Shown piece by piece: positions 48,504 through 60,937 of a stretch of DNA of 64,000 nt. Origin of the DNA: Brassica napus (Eukaryota > Streptophyta > Magnoliopsida > Brassicales > Brassicaceae). Both the position numbers and the translations under genes were made by a program. The stretch is from NCBI RefSeq assembly GCF_020379485.1, contig NC_063452.1:12317065-12381064 (forward strand), read 5' to 3'. Position 1 is the first letter of the stretch. Each line of letters starts with the position of its first letter. The notes under the pieces were generated by a model that worked only from the letters and a program-made list of their open reading frames with translations, did not search any database and was not told the DNA's origin.

Positions 48504-48508
48504 TAAAA

Positions 48509-49436
48509 GATATAATAAAACATTTCAAAGTAGTTAAGTTATGTTTTGTACTTTTGTAATAAATAAATTCAAATTATTTAGAAAATACAATAAATAAAAT
48601 AGCTATAATTATTTAAAATGAAATGAAAGTCACTAAGAAATCACTTTAAAATAGACAATTACTGTTTTGTACTTGAGATTTAGTAGAATAGAGGACAACT
48701 CTATGAAAATGAAAGAACAAAAATATGTTTATATACCCATCTTGCTTATAATATGTTGCTTTCGGTTTATATCCATCAAAACCTTAGCTAGCATTTTGTT
48801 TCGCCTGAATTATATTTGCTTGCCAATCTTCCAAGTTATTATACCCATCCGTGTGTCGGTGTGTGTAACCTTGTATAAAGTCCTTGAGATATTCGAAACA
48901 AGTAAAAGGAATCAAAACCTGACGACGTATTATATTGAATTGCTAGTTCAATTTGGTTGGTGCGTTAATGAGTCCCAATTTTTACCAATCTACTTAAAAA
49001 TTGGTTAACGTTTTTTCTTTCAGATTATTAGTTCTCAGATTTTATTTATTTGAGTCCATAATCAAAAGATCAAAACAAGAGCATATTTACAATCGTAAAA
49101 GCATTTTTAATAATGTCAATCAGTTCAGAAAGTAATTTTGCAAACAAAAAAACTAGATGGACGAAGTCCATTATGCCGTCGCAAACTCTAAGTTGGATTA
49201 TTTAAATTCAAAGATCAATTACCATAACAGAGGAGGCGATGATATAAGCTCAAATTTAATATGGTTGTATAAAATTTGGTTAAACCCCCGAATAAAACCC
49301 ACAAAGCAGATATTTGAGAGACTAAAAGGGTTTATTAACCAACACAGCTTCCAATGCAAGTAAGAAAAACAATGCTTCGAGATTTATATATCAACCTGGA
49401 AGACTCAGATGATGATGAGAGAAACTTACACACTCT
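48509..49436. other. Intergenic DNA downstream of the reticulon gene
   Basis: This holds the 3' flank and probably the 3' UTR of the reticulon gene, which is transcribed leftward. An open frame of 113 codons (48667-49008) is Ile/Leu-rich, begins at a non-ATG codon and has no recognisable motif; I do not support it as a gene. Confidence 0.4.
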
Positions 49437-50750
49437 CTAATCCTTCTTCTTGAAGGCTCCTTTGGGGATTTTGCTTATCACCTTACTCAAAACCTTCTCA
49501 TCAAGCACAGCGTATTGCTTCTTGATCTCCTTCATTGCCTTTTCACCAAAGTCATCGACTTTATCCTCATACTTTTCATAGAGCACAGGAACGGTGAAGA
49601 GAAGAACAGTTGCTGAAAGGAGAGAAAAAAAAAGAATTAGAAGATATCAGAAACAAACACAAACAAGAGTGTTTTTATGTAATAAGGGTATGGATTGTTA
49701 CCGCTATAGACTAAGGTCAAGAAGTTGCAGGAGCTACCAACTTTGGACAAAACCCACAACCCAGCAATCACCTAAAAACAGATTTTAAGAGTCATTTTCA
49801 AATAGTAATCAAACAACAGTAATGGTTAACAAATAAAAAGAGTATTTACCATAAGGAACTTCTTGAGATCTCTTCCTAATGCGATGTGCCTAAGAAGAGT
49901 AAACCCGCGATTGATTTCAATCCTTAGTCCAGAGGCGAGCTGGAGAACGACTTCCTCGGGGATGTGCACTTCAGGGATACGAGGAGGTTTCCTGTAAAAA
50001 TGCAAATAATCGGCCTTTAGCACACTTTGTAAATACATATAATCTCAACACTCAGCCATTGTGAAACTTACTTGTGAATGAAGGTAGAAGCACTAGACCA
50101 CAAGAACAACACTGCAAGAGCAAGGATCGAGATGTGGCCGAAGAGAGTGAGGAGGTTGTATTGAAGTAACTCGAATAAGATCCAGGAGAGAGTTGCAGCA
50201 CCCAACACTCCTCCTGATACCTTCTTGTTCCTCCATAGGAATATGTCGGCAGCTGAATCAAAACAGTAAACCACAAAAATTTCACAGATCTTCTAAGGTG
50301 TATAATATAAGATATTAATAAATATAACAAATCAAATCATTCTTCTATATACGTATTGTATACTATACATCATATCTAACAACAAACCCAAATCTACAGT
50401 AACGGTCAACTTAAGTAAGCATACAACAACGACTTCACATTCGGACAGCTAGATTCCAGATCCGACAAGAAAAACCAGCTAACAACGCTATGCCTCAAAG
50501 TTCAGACCGAAGCGGAAACAAAAACCAAACTGTAGAAGAACAGGAGAAAGAGAGAGAGATCCGTACGTTTTCCGCCACCGAAGACCTTGTGGACAGGCTT
50601 TTCTCTTCCAAAGAGGCGGTAGATCTTCGTCTTGATAGACGACGCTTTCTTCTCGTCATCTGAATCTGACGAAGAAGAGTTATCGTGGCCATGGATCTTC
50701 TCAGCTATCTTCTCCATGATTGACTCCTCGTGTTTGTTCTCTTCCGCCAT
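49437..50750 (-). CDS. Reticulon-like protein B (RTNLB3-like), 250 aa
   Basis: Five exons (50567-50750, 50072-50252, 49850-49991, 49702-49771, 49437-49612) join with GT-AG introns and consistent phase into 753 nt. The protein begins [18 protein letters not shown], a short acidic, Ser-rich cytosolic head. From about residue 61 a reticulon-homology domain follows ([17 protein letters not shown]...) with two long hydrophobic hairpins separated by a hydrophilic loop ([14 protein letters not shown]). The C-terminus ends KKKD, a dilysine-type ER signal. Reticulons bend ER membrane and shape tubules; RTNLB3 is known as a tubular-ER protein and a partner of Agrobacterium VirB2. The N-terminal sequence and synteny favour the RTNLB3 type (At1g64090). 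No defect was found. Confidence 0.9.
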
Positions 50751-51247
50751 TGTAACTTTACTTCCTTGAAACCTCCGCAAGAACCCTAAAACTCTTTCTG
50801 GTTCAGACGTGAATGAGTTTAGAAACGGGAGATGAAATTAAAAAGACTTCAGTCGCCTCTGAATAAGAGCGTTTGATACAGATTCAATCTCAACCGTCGA
50901 TTTTATAACTCAATCTGAGCCGTTGGTTTGTCCGGGCAGGTACGGTCCACGTTGGGAATCAGTAGCTTGCTTTCTAAAATAATTTAATTTGAAAAAAGTA
51001 GACAAACGACCGTTAAATTGTTGTTCCTAGTCTAGATGTCTCCGTTAGCGAATCGTTTAAATGTCTCCACACTCCACGTGGATAAGGAATAAGGCGAAGG
51101 GGTCAAAGAACAATGTGTAAACCGTTCGGTTTGGGCCTGTAAGGAATTTTAAGGTAGGCCCAAAAGATAAACCCAGATACCGTTACATGAGTTTCTTCTA
51201 AAATTATGTAGTACCACGTAAGTTAAACGGTGTAAAAAATCAACTGA
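50751..51247 (-). promoter_or_regulatory. Promoter region of the reticulon gene
   Basis: This is the stretch of about 500 bases between the reticulon ATG and the Helitron. It holds a G-box (CACGTG at 51075-51080), a related CCACGTTGG near 50948 and a leader near 50760-50870. The Helitron starts at 51248, so any older distal promoter has been displaced. Confidence 0.5.
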
Positions 51248-53443
51248 TCTATATTATAATAGATCAGTTTTTGCTCACTCCTCAGCGCGCCACGTCATCG
51301 TTTTGTGGACCCTACTTTTAAAAAGTGTAAAAAAGTGTCAAGCCCATGGCTCGAACCCGGGTTATTGAGATATAAACACCAACATTTATACCACTAAACT
51401 AACTGATACCTTTGTACATTGATGGTCTAACCTAATATATATTTATGAAGGTCGGAAGCTCTTGCTTCTTCGGCTTCCTCTGAGGATCGGACCTACAAAT
51501 GAGTTATGGGTTTCATTTTTAAATGGGATTGATCACGTTATATGAAAAAAATCTTAAGTTTGCAACAATTATAGTTTTCCTATATTGTAAACTGTTGTAG
51601 TTTAATATGGGTTCTTTTCATCATTGTCTCAAACAAGTCTGAGTTACAGAGTTGCGCCGTGTGTATGTTCGTAATCTATTTTTTCACTGGTGAACTCTTC
51701 ATGTCCCCATCTTAAATCGTTTGATCATAAATGTTCCTCATTTGTAGCCCCTCTCTAAACCATATATATATATGATTCTCATCTTTGATGAACTCAATCT
51801 ACATCTCCACAAAACTCATTGATTCCTCTTAGCTTTAACCATCTTCTAGAAAAAAGTTTCTCTCTGCCTCTCCAGTTCGTCAAACCGGAGTCCCGGCGTA
51901 CGTCACACAACCTCGAGTCTCTCCGTCTTGGTCTTAGTAGTCAGAGCATAGCCTCTGGCTTCCTCCGCTTCTGGGATTCCCTGAACTTCAAGAAATACAG
52001 GGAGTTTGTGGGAATCACGGTTTTTTTCCTCGATGAAAACGTAAGTTAATCTTCGATCTATCACACTTATTTAACATAATTGTTTTAATTTATTTCATGA
52101 TTCTTTGTTGGATAATACTATTTGCAGATTCCGTGATTCATGGGTTTACTCCCGTCAGACGTGCTAATCATTACATGCCATCTTTGAAAGCAGATTCCAT
52201 TGTGAAAGTCGATCGTTTTGAGGTTGCTAGGTGCTCAAAGTGATTGCGAACACAAACCTAGAAATTGGTAAACATACCATATTTGATAGCTCCAAGCAAG
52301 ATTACTATCAGGCAAATTCAAGTGGAATGACATACCAACAACTGAAACTGGTAATTAGTCAACAACTTATCCCATATTTTCCTTATCTGAAAAAATCTAC
52401 TGTGTTTCTGATCTATTTTTTCATCTACGCAACTTTAGCCTCTGTCATGGATAGCTCTCTCCCAAGAATTGTATTGACTATGGTTTCTGGGAAGAAAAAG
52501 ATATTGCTCCTGAAAAAAGACCGTGACAACCCTGTTGTAAGATTTTAGTTTGTGCAGAACAAAAAACCTTGATTTATTTTCTATTTAGTATAGTGATAGT
52601 TGTTGACAATCATTAGTTATTTGCCAATATGTTTTTTATGCGGCATTTCAGAACTCTCCATTCCAAGCGGAACAGCAGATGGAAGCTAATTTTTCTGGAA
52701 GCTCCTCGACTTCAAGACAGAATCAGAAGATAGATGTTGGTGGGAGGTTAATCAAGGGAATACTTCAGAGAAGTGAGACGGCCTAGCCATACTTCATCTT
52801 TTGTACAGCCTGAGCAAAGAGTGGAACCCACAAAACACGAGAGAAGAAAAAACAAAACACGAAATTAACATATTCAGATCTTCTCTCTTGCATGTCTAAC
52901 ATCTGGCGCCGATGAAACTCAACACCCACGGCAGACGAAGCTGATGCAAGTAAACCTCTTATCAATCATGCTTAAAATCAATCTACGCTTTTCAATCTCA
53001 CAAACTAAGAAACAATTTTACCTACATGAATCGGGAAATTAGTGCCCACATTCCCGACATAGAGAAAAAAAGGAGTTGAAGTCCTAACAGTTTTTTCAGT
53101 ATTAGACTAAACCACAGATTCAAGACCCAGTTATTTTGAAACCCTAACATTTTAAATCCAAATTTATTATCTTTTTCCATGCACTATTTGATTTATATAC
53201 AAACAACTACCTAAGTAAACACTAACAAGTTTCATCACCCTCAACTTTGAACATATAAGATATAAAAATATCAACATATGACTTCGTCGTTCATTCTTAT
53301 ATCAAACTCATCAACCTATGTAATATCCAAAGTCCAATCAATCACATTATAGACAAAAAAAACAATAAAATCCCGTAAACAAAACTATACAATACACCTA
53401 TAATGTAGCTGATCCCGCGCTTGCGCGGGGACTATGCACCTAG
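51248..53443 (+). mobile_element. Non-autonomous Helitron, 2196 bp
   Basis: The element starts TCTATATTATAATAG and ends ...CACCTAG. A GC-rich hairpin (CCCGCGCTTGCGCGGG) lies about 11 bases before the CTAG end. It sits between A (51247) and T (53444) without target duplication. TC start, hairpin, CTRR end and AT insertion are the full set of Helitron signs. No Rep/helicase is encoded. It carries a host-gene fragment. Confidence 0.88.
51830..52245 (+). pseudogene. Captured replication-protein-A-like (DUF223) fragment
   Basis: Two exon-like pieces are readable: about 51880-52041, ending WDSLNFKKYREFVGITVFFL-DEN at a GT donor, and about 52128-52245 after TTGCAG. The latter encodes HGFTPVRRANHYMPSL and VKVDRFEVARCSK, then stops. 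This is the N-terminal OB-fold region of plant RPA1-like/DUF223 proteins, often found inside Brassicaceae Helitrons. It is a fragment without the rest of the domain. Confidence 0.65.
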
Positions 53444-53449
53444 TTAAAC

Positions 53450-55270
53450 TAAAAGAATACCAAAAGAATGCTATTGTGGCTAGATTTATTTTGGTGGGGG
53501 TTCTGGAGACAACAAAAGACTACATTGATATGTTTGGAAAAGAGTATGTACACCAAAGTAGGAAGGAGGAATTGGCTTCAGAGATTTAGCAGCTTTCAAT
53601 CAAGCTTTATTGAGAAAACAGGTGTGGAGGATAATGTAAAATCCAAACTGTCTTATAGTTCGGGTTTTTAGAGCAAGATACTTTCTTGATGGTGTTATAC
53701 TGAAGGCTACCTTAAAGAAAAGGTTTTCTTATGCACGGAAATCAATTCTTTATGGAAAGGATTTAATAGTTAAGAGAATGAGACACATCATTGGTGATGG
53801 ACGGACGACTAATATGTGGACAGATCAATGGTTACCGCTGCATTCTCCAAGGCCTCCGCGTGTTTTGCGAGAAATAAATCTTGATACAAAAGTCTACACT
53901 TTCCTAAATGATACCAGAAGTGGTTAGGATGTTGATAGTTACGTGAAGCGGTGGTTAAAGACGATTTGAAGTTGATTTTGGAATTAAAAGTTAGCTCAAA
54001 GGCTCAACAAGACTTAATGGGATGGCATTATAATGATAATGGTATATATTCAGTCAAGTTGGGGTATTGGTTAGCTACACATCTCCCAGATAATAACTAT
54101 ATCATTTTTACTCATGAAAATGTGTGCTTGAAACATAAAGTGTGGAAACAAAAGTTTCTTCTCATGAAACAATTTCTATAGAGGCTTTTGTCTTGAAATC
54201 TATCCATTGGGAACAATCTGAGAAGACGACGTATTACTGCATATGGGATATGTAAAATGTGTTATTTGGAGGAAGAAACAAAAGAACATCTTTTTCAACT
54301 GTATATATGCTAAGCGGATTTGGAGAGCATCGAGGTTAACTAACATAGTCATAGATAATCCACTGTCAACTTCTCGACGTATTACTGCATATGGGATATG
54401 TAAAATGTGTTATTTGGAGGAAGAAACAGAAGAACATCTTTTCCAACTGTATATATGCTAAGCGGATTTGGAGAGCATCGAGGTTAACTAACATAGTCAT
54501 AGATAATCCACTGTCAACTTTGGATGACAAAATGGAGGCTTGATTGCTATTCTCATCTTCGGTTTCACTACACCACTATCAGGAACTACCATGTTGGATC
54601 TTATGGAGGATCTGGAAGAGTCGAAACAAGCTCATGTTCCAACATAAACAAACGCATTGGAGGAATGTATTGTTAGCTGCAAGAAAAGATGCGCATAAAT
54701 GGAATAAAATAGATATGCATTATGAAGAAGGAAATCAAAGCTGTAATAATAGGATAGAAGTGAGAAGGAAGCAAAGCTGGAAGGTTCCACCGGCACATTA
54801 GGCTAAATGTAACGTGGATGAGTCTTTTTTTAACAACCAAACAAAGACCAGAGCAGGATGGGTGGTTCGGGGTTCACAAAGGGCCTACAGAGGAGCAGTT
54901 CAAGCTGTAGGAAGCAAGGTAACCAATCCGTTAGAGTCTCAACTGCAAGCTATACTAACGGCTTTGTAATTTTGTTGGAGTTAAAGGCATCGTACACTGA
55001 TAAGGGAAAGTGATTGCAAGAGAGCTATGTATATTCTCAATCAGAGATCATTACATTTTCCAGCATATAACTGGATACGAGAAATAAGGTGGTGGTTCGC
55101 AAGTTCCAGGAAGTCTCATTCCAAAGATCAAAAGGGAATCAAACAAAGTGGCGGATAAGTTGGCTACACAAAACTCGTATTGTTTTCACTATTATGTACC
55201 TACGGTAATCTTAGGTATTCTCCATGAAAACTATATACTTTCACAGATTAATATAAGTACGAAGTTATAA
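53450..55270 (+). mobile_element. LINE remnant (zf-RVT and RNase H part), decayed
   Basis: Translated pieces in shifting frames show the 3' third of a plant LINE ORF2: LFWWG near 53483, FRARYFLDGVILKATLKKRF, then DGRTTNMWTDQWLP. Zinc-binding reverse-transcriptase tail pieces follow (CKMCYLEEETEEHLFQ), then WILWRIWKSRNKLMFQ and an RNase H remnant (CNVDESFFNNQTKTRAGW). Many stops and frameshifts occur. The 5' part is missing; the fragment abuts the Helitron. Confidence 0.7.
54227..54521 (+). repeat. 148-bp tandem duplication within the LINE
   Basis: The segment starting cgacgtattactgcatatg is repeated directly (54227-54374 and 54375-about 54521) with very few differences. It duplicates the C-x2-C zinc-finger part of the zf-RVT region. 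Confidence 0.85.
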
Positions 55271-57118
55271 AAAATAAAAATAAAACTAAAAGAGTAAATC
55301 GCATTGAAAATATATTAAGTTTCTTTATTTCTAAACTAAAACTAAAAATCTTAAAATGACATTTTTGTATGGGAGAATTTATTATTATCTTATCTATTAT
55401 TGTAGATTCTTATTTTGGATCTCATCTTTAACTATTGTGTTATATTTTACATTTAATCCTATTCACAATATTTTTAATTAAATATGCATTCAATCTAATC
55501 TATTAAAATAAAATATTTATTTTTTAAAGAAACTTTTAATTGATGTGTTTAATACAGAATATTTTACTTTAAAAATCACATCTAGTTATACCATAATATA
55601 TAATATTAATACATGAGATTATTTAAATATACATTTTGGACCGATTTAACATTTTTCAGAACAATAGTATATATGATTTCTCCTATACCAAAAAACACAT
55701 TAATTTAAGGATAAAAGTATGTAGCTAGCCGCTAGCCAAATCATCTCCAGGGCGTACTATTGATGTAGCATGCCAAACAATTTCCCGACAAAATCAGATT
55801 TTCCTAGGGTAGTAATATCCTCCTCGTGATTAACATGGTAAAAAGAGCATATGTTATACACCTCATAGTATAAGAATCTGAAATGATTTGGGATAATAAT
55901 CATTTAATTAGAAAATAGGTAATTTGCTTAATCATTGAGGTGGACGGAAATAGCTAGCTACATTGAAGCGGTTTTCTTTGACCAATAATAAAAGATTTTG
56001 TCAAATTTGGTGTGAGTCAAAATTTTAAGGGATAATTTGCAAAATACCATATTTAGAATTTGAAATTTGATAATTGCATTTTCTATTTTAACTTTTGAAA
56101 AATACACTTCCTTAATTATGAATTGACTTTTTTACCCAAGATATAATTCGAAATTAATATATAAATTCGAAATTAATAAAAATAATATCATTAAAATTAG
56201 GTAAATATGTGTGTTGAGATAAATATGTTATTTTACCATTTAAATTTTATAATAACAAAGATAAACATGTGAATTATGACTTGTATTGACTTTATCATGA
56301 AGTTTATCCAGATTTCCCTTTATTTTATTTTCTTCAACTTATATAAACAAGTCACGTTGTTAAAAAAGAAAAGCAAGTCACGTTTGTTTCTACAAAATTT
56401 TCATCTTCTCTACCGGAGCCAAGTAAGTTCTAGCTAATATGATGTATTCGGATATGTGTTTTTTTTTTTTTGATTTTGAATATGAAAAAGAATTGCACTG
56501 ATTATTATTCATCGGTTTTTTCTTCTTTTTTCACGTGTCATGAAAATCCAATAAATCTGTTTGAGCCAATGATTTGATTCGTGTATCTTACAATTTTTTT
56601 AATTTATGTTGTTTATATAGAGATTGAGTACAAGATTCAAAAAAGAAGTAATGGAAAAAGAAAGGCAGTGGAAGAACAAACACATACCAACAGTTTAAAG
56701 TCACAAAAAACAAATGGTGTTGCTAGCATTGAAGTCTTATCGAAAGATTACCTTCATGTGTATATTAAAGAGTTGGAAGAAATTCTGAATAGTGGATTCA
56801 CAAATAATTCCCTATCTCTAACGATTTTCTTTTAAAATATTTTTTTTTTAAAATTGTTTAATAGGAATTGATAAATATTAAGATTGGACAATTTGGTAAA
56901 TTTATATATAGATAAGTGTATTTTTCAAAAAATCTTAAACAAAGGTGTATTTTTCAAATTATATTCTTATTGAAGTGTATTTATCCAAATTTTCCCAAAT
57001 TTTAATCAATGTCATTTCAATTATAAATGTTTATTGTTGATTGGTCTAACAATCTCACGTATAAAATGTTATACTGTTTTATTCGTATCACTTATATTTT
57101 TTTTCATATCACTTATAT
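55271..57118. other. AT-rich intergenic DNA
   Basis: I see no supported gene. An open frame at 56626-56835 (Lys/Glu-rich, with KRKAVEEQTHTNSLKSQK) follows an AG and could be an exon remnant, but it has no partner exons or known domain. Confidence 0.4.
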
Positions 57119-57126
57119 ACTGAAAC

Positions 57127-57520
57127 CAATGTTTTTAAAACCGGACCGAAAGCTGAACCGGAAATATTTTGAATCACGGTTCAATATGGTTCGACCGGAT
57201 CAAACCTGGTTCAATAATATAGTTAATATTTTTTTAGTATGCAAATATAAAAGTAATATTAGTAAACATGATGCATAGTTAAAATATAAATCACTTTTGA
57301 ACATAAAATATTATAAATATAAATTAGTTTCTTGTTTATATGGATGGTTTATAGATTTTTGGTAGTTTTAGTGGTTTTTATTGGTTAAATAACTTTGAAA
57401 TATAATTCGGCCATTTGGCCGGTTCATGGTCGAACCAATTACTAGAACAACCCGGTTATATAACCGGTTCATAGTCGAACCCGGTCCAACCATCGGATCG
57501 GTCCGGTTTTAAGAACACTG
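57127..57520. mobile_element. hAT-type MITE, 394 bp
   Basis: Near-perfect inverted ends (CAATGTTTTTAAAACCGGAC and gtccggttttaagaacactg) and a perfect 8-base duplication ACTGAAAC (57119-57126 and 57521-57528) define the element. The interior is AT-rich, with further inverted CCGGTTC / GAACCGG arms and no coding frame. Confidence 0.85.
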
Positions 57521-57649
57521 ACTGAAACATACACCAGATTTTTCTTTTGATATAGAACTGAACTGTTTTGAACTTTTTTTTGTAATAGCTGTAAGTTATT
57601 TAAAAATATCCATTTATAATAACACATAATATGTATATTTTTTTTTCTG

Positions 57650-58815
57650 TATGTTTCCATGTCAGCAACATATAAAGACCATAAAACATACCGAGATGTT
57701 CCACATCGTCATGATACATTTTGTTGGTCCTATACTAAGAATGGCCAGTACCCAGTTAAATCTAAATATTGGGTAGTTCAGAACTTATTAAAATCTGAAG
57801 AAGAAAAGGAGGTACTGGAGCCAAATATTACCAAGCTCCAAGCCTTTGCTTGGAAGGTAAAAGCGTCTAAAAAGATATGTCATCTTATTTGGCAATTGAT
57901 AACAGGTCATGTCGTTGTAACGAGAAACTTAGTACGGCGTAATATGAGGTGAGATAATTATTGCCCACGATGTGGAGAACCAGAAGAATCTGTAACTCAT
58001 GCCATATTCGAGTGTCTGCCTGCTCTACAAGTTTGGTCTCTATCAGCGACCCCAACAAGTCCAGATATCTTCCCGGTACAGAGTATTTATGCTAATATGG
58101 ATTATCTCTTCTGGAGGAAAAACAATATTGTTGAACCTGAATTAGACAGTGATCCTTATCCTTGGATAATTTGGTACATTTGGAATGCCCGTAATGACAA
58201 GCTCTTTAGAGGGATAGACAGAGATCTATTGGAGTTAGTTCGTTATGCAGAGAGTGAATGTCAAGCATGGTTTAATGCAAATGAGAAGGTGCCGCCAATT
58301 GTACAAGATCACAGCACTGAGGAACCTCAAATCTTAAGCTTGAACATAGATGGGTCATGGACACCCACAGCTCAGTTCAGTGGATGTGGATGGGTATGGA
58401 TGGACAGCATTGGAAATGCTTAACTTATGGGGACACGAACCACGTTCGACGTGAATCACCCTTACATTCAGAAGTAGAAGCATTGCGATGGACGGTGGAG
58501 AATATGCTTCAACATTCGACATGTCAGAGCTTTGGGATAGATTGTAAGGATCTGATTGATATGATCAAGGAGCCTCGTGCATGGCCGAGCTTCGCAACTG
58601 AATTAGAAAGGATTGAGACTCTGTAGATATGCTTTCCGGACTTCAAGATCACCTATGTTCCACGAGCGCAAAATCAGATTTCAGACTCTCTAGCTATGAC
58701 TGCTATGTCTTTTCATAGGAAATTTTAATTTATTGGTTGTTCTATTCCGGTTTGGTTACTCAAATCACCTCAAGTTTGAGTAATAGAATAGTCGTTAGTT
58801 GTCAAAAAAAAAAAC
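57650..58815 (+). mobile_element. LINE 3' end, zf-RVT plus RNase H remnant
   Basis: The pieces follow LINE order: DTFCWSYTKNGQYPVKSKYW, a zinc-finger part CPRCGEPEESVTHAIFEC, DPYPWIIWYIWNARNDKLF, then RNase H (LSLNIDGSW..., SEVEALRWTVENML, FGIDCKDLIDMI). At least one frameshift (near 58421) and stops at 57950 and 58624 break it. It ends in TTGTC plus an A-tail at 58803, the same end type as the LINE at 41270. It is 5'-truncated. Confidence 0.75.
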
Positions 58816-60265
58816 AATGTTTTACAACTCAAAATTATTAGTAATTGTTTTTTTAATTTCGATCCAATTTATTTCATTTACCAATCTGAGTTGCTTCCAA
58901 AATAAAGATATACAAAAATTGTTTATTTTGTCTGTTTAATGTTTATATACGATTATACCTATAGTACATGAATGAGACTTTTCAATCTTAATCATAATTG
59001 ATCCAAATATGTTTTTCTACACAGTTCTCTATACACTTTTTCATATGCTAATTCTGCAAAATTACTATAAGTGTGATTGGTTATTTTTAGAGTAAATTAA
59101 TGAGAGAAATATAAATAAGTAGAAAATGGAGGAAAAATAAAAGTGGGAAAGAAAAAAAGTAGATATGTTTACTCTTGAATAGGAGAGAGTAAATATGTTA
59201 TGTTTTACTCTATTTAAATAGTAATTAGAGGAAAACAATCAATACATATTTTCACTTGATTGGTAGTTTTGTAGAGTAACCAAGAGTAAAACATTTTTCA
59301 TCTTAAAGTTTTACTCCAGAAGTGACATTCAGTCACACCCTATGTATATTAAATTATTAATCACAATAAAAAAAACTTACTTTATACTTGGAGGAATCCA
59401 CTAAAGCTGAATTTCAGGAAGCCCTATAAAACAACAAGAGAGTAGCTTCTTTGACTTGCTTTTGAAAGTGCGTTGTCCTTTTGAATTTGATAATGCGAAT
59501 AGGAAAAAAAAAACTTTTTTGTTTCGAAGAGTGAGTCGCATTAACTAGTTGAAAAAACCAAGCTCCATATAAACTTTTTTTTTTTTTTTTTTTTTGTTCA
59601 ATGAACCATCGAATAAACTCCAGGTAGAAACGAATTTGTTTATCGTTGAAACATAAATATATTAATGAAGTATTAATGAAAATGAACTGATCCATGAATC
59701 ATTTTAAATGAACTGGAAATAATGAAGTAGAAAGAAAGAAGTAACGATATTCATACGAATTTACATACTACTAGGATACCTTGAGCCCGCTAAAGAAGAA
59801 TGATAATGGGACTTTAGGGTCCACATCTAATGAATCTGATTGTATCATATTTTCGCCGAATAATGATTATGTTAATAATACGTCTCGGAACTACAAACTT
59901 TACACATATGGTGCATATTTACAAATCATATAAAACATTATCCAGATTCGTTCAGAATATGTTTCGTTTAAAAATAGTTTTACGCAACACCATCGCTTTT
60001 GTCGATATATAACATTAAAAAGAGAGCTATACATATATGTAACACACAATCTCGTAAACTTAAACTCAACTGGCTGGAGAATATGTAGTGTAAGCGAATA
60101 AAGACAGCCGGTTCAAATAAAAATAATTAGTGTTATAGTATAAAGATACCACGATAAGAAATTAAACGGTGACTAAAAATTTACTGAGTATATATATATA
60201 TTTTTTTTTTCAATCCGTTATTATTATTATTAAAAGGACTAGTAACATACATAAAGCACAAAACG
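58816..60265. other. AT-rich intergenic DNA with a possible MITE
   Basis: No gene is seen. Between about 59070 and 59340, weakly inverted ends (gtgtgattggttatt / gacattcagtcacac) suggest a small MITE. A long T-run lies at 59575-59595. The remainder is unassigned. Confidence 0.35.
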
Positions 60266-60930
60266 TTTAAACTAAAAAGACTAAATGGATCATAAGCCCA
60301 ACATTTAACTCTAAAAGCGCCAAAGTGTTATGCGCCGTAAGACCGAAGTCATCAAACCCAGGCCCACAAGACTCACTCAAACCACGTGTCGAAATATCAG
60401 CATGACCGCTCCACGTGTTGAAACCCTCACCTACAAGGAAACACGCGTGTCTCGACACCTCCACGTCATCACCGCTTCGAGAAATCCCGCCGGAAAAACT
60501 CACCGGCGTTTCACCGTGAAAACACCAGAACAGAAAACCCACCGCGAATTCTTTCATCGCCTGATCATCTTTCCCCGGAGAACTTCCAACCATTCACCCA
60601 ACAAACAACTAATCTCACAACGAGAAGTTGTAACATGACAGATCTATGAAATCATCAAAGATTAAACGCCTACAATCGATACTTTTAGATACTTTAGCAA
60701 AAAAATAAAAAATTAGATACGGAGAAAATAGTATAAAATGATAATACATGCAAAAATGGAGCTTGAGCTTTAGCTTTAGACAAAGTAAGATTACATGACA
60801 ATTTAAAAGACAAAAAGATTTCAAGCTCAGTCATCGGTAATAAATTACAGTAAGTTCGTTGACAAAAAAACACAAATTACATTACCTCTGTCTAAAATTA
60901 CATTACGATACAAGCATCTAACTCTCAAAA
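60266..60930. other. GC-richer island of unknown nature
   Basis: From 60266 to 60640 the base composition rises, with several CACGTG-like cores (about 60384 and 60414) and open frames on both strands that show no domain. It could be the 5' leader or promoter of the adjoining LINE, or a dead exon. From 60650 onward it is AT-rich and holds nothing I recognise. Confidence 0.3.
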
Positions 60931-60937
60931 ATGTATT

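Larger units (their letters stand above)
42488..48508 (+). mobile_element. Ty1-copia retrotransposon with 150-bp LTRs, decayed
   Basis: Two direct repeats, 42493-42641 and 48354-48503, start TGTTATGAACC and end GATTCACAACA. Perfect 5-base duplications TAAAA (42488-42492 and 48504-48508) flank them. A gag-like start follows the left LTR. A much-mutated copia-type polyprotein region is readable on the plus strand from about 44900 to 48100, including the family stretch corresponding to LKRGRPIGSK near 46410. A purine-rich tract precedes the right LTR. Frames are full of stops. The LTRs differ at roughly 20 of 150 positions by eye, so the insertion is old. A hAT MITE is nested inside. Confidence 0.8.

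Noticed and set aside
51340..51420. tRNA-like 'ggctcgaacccggg' inside the Helitron
   Set aside because: Only a T-arm-like phrase is present, with no A-box or anticodon arm at the right distance.
60267..60638. Overlapping open frames of about 100 codons on both strands
   Set aside because: Neither has a recognisable motif; the openness follows the higher GC content.
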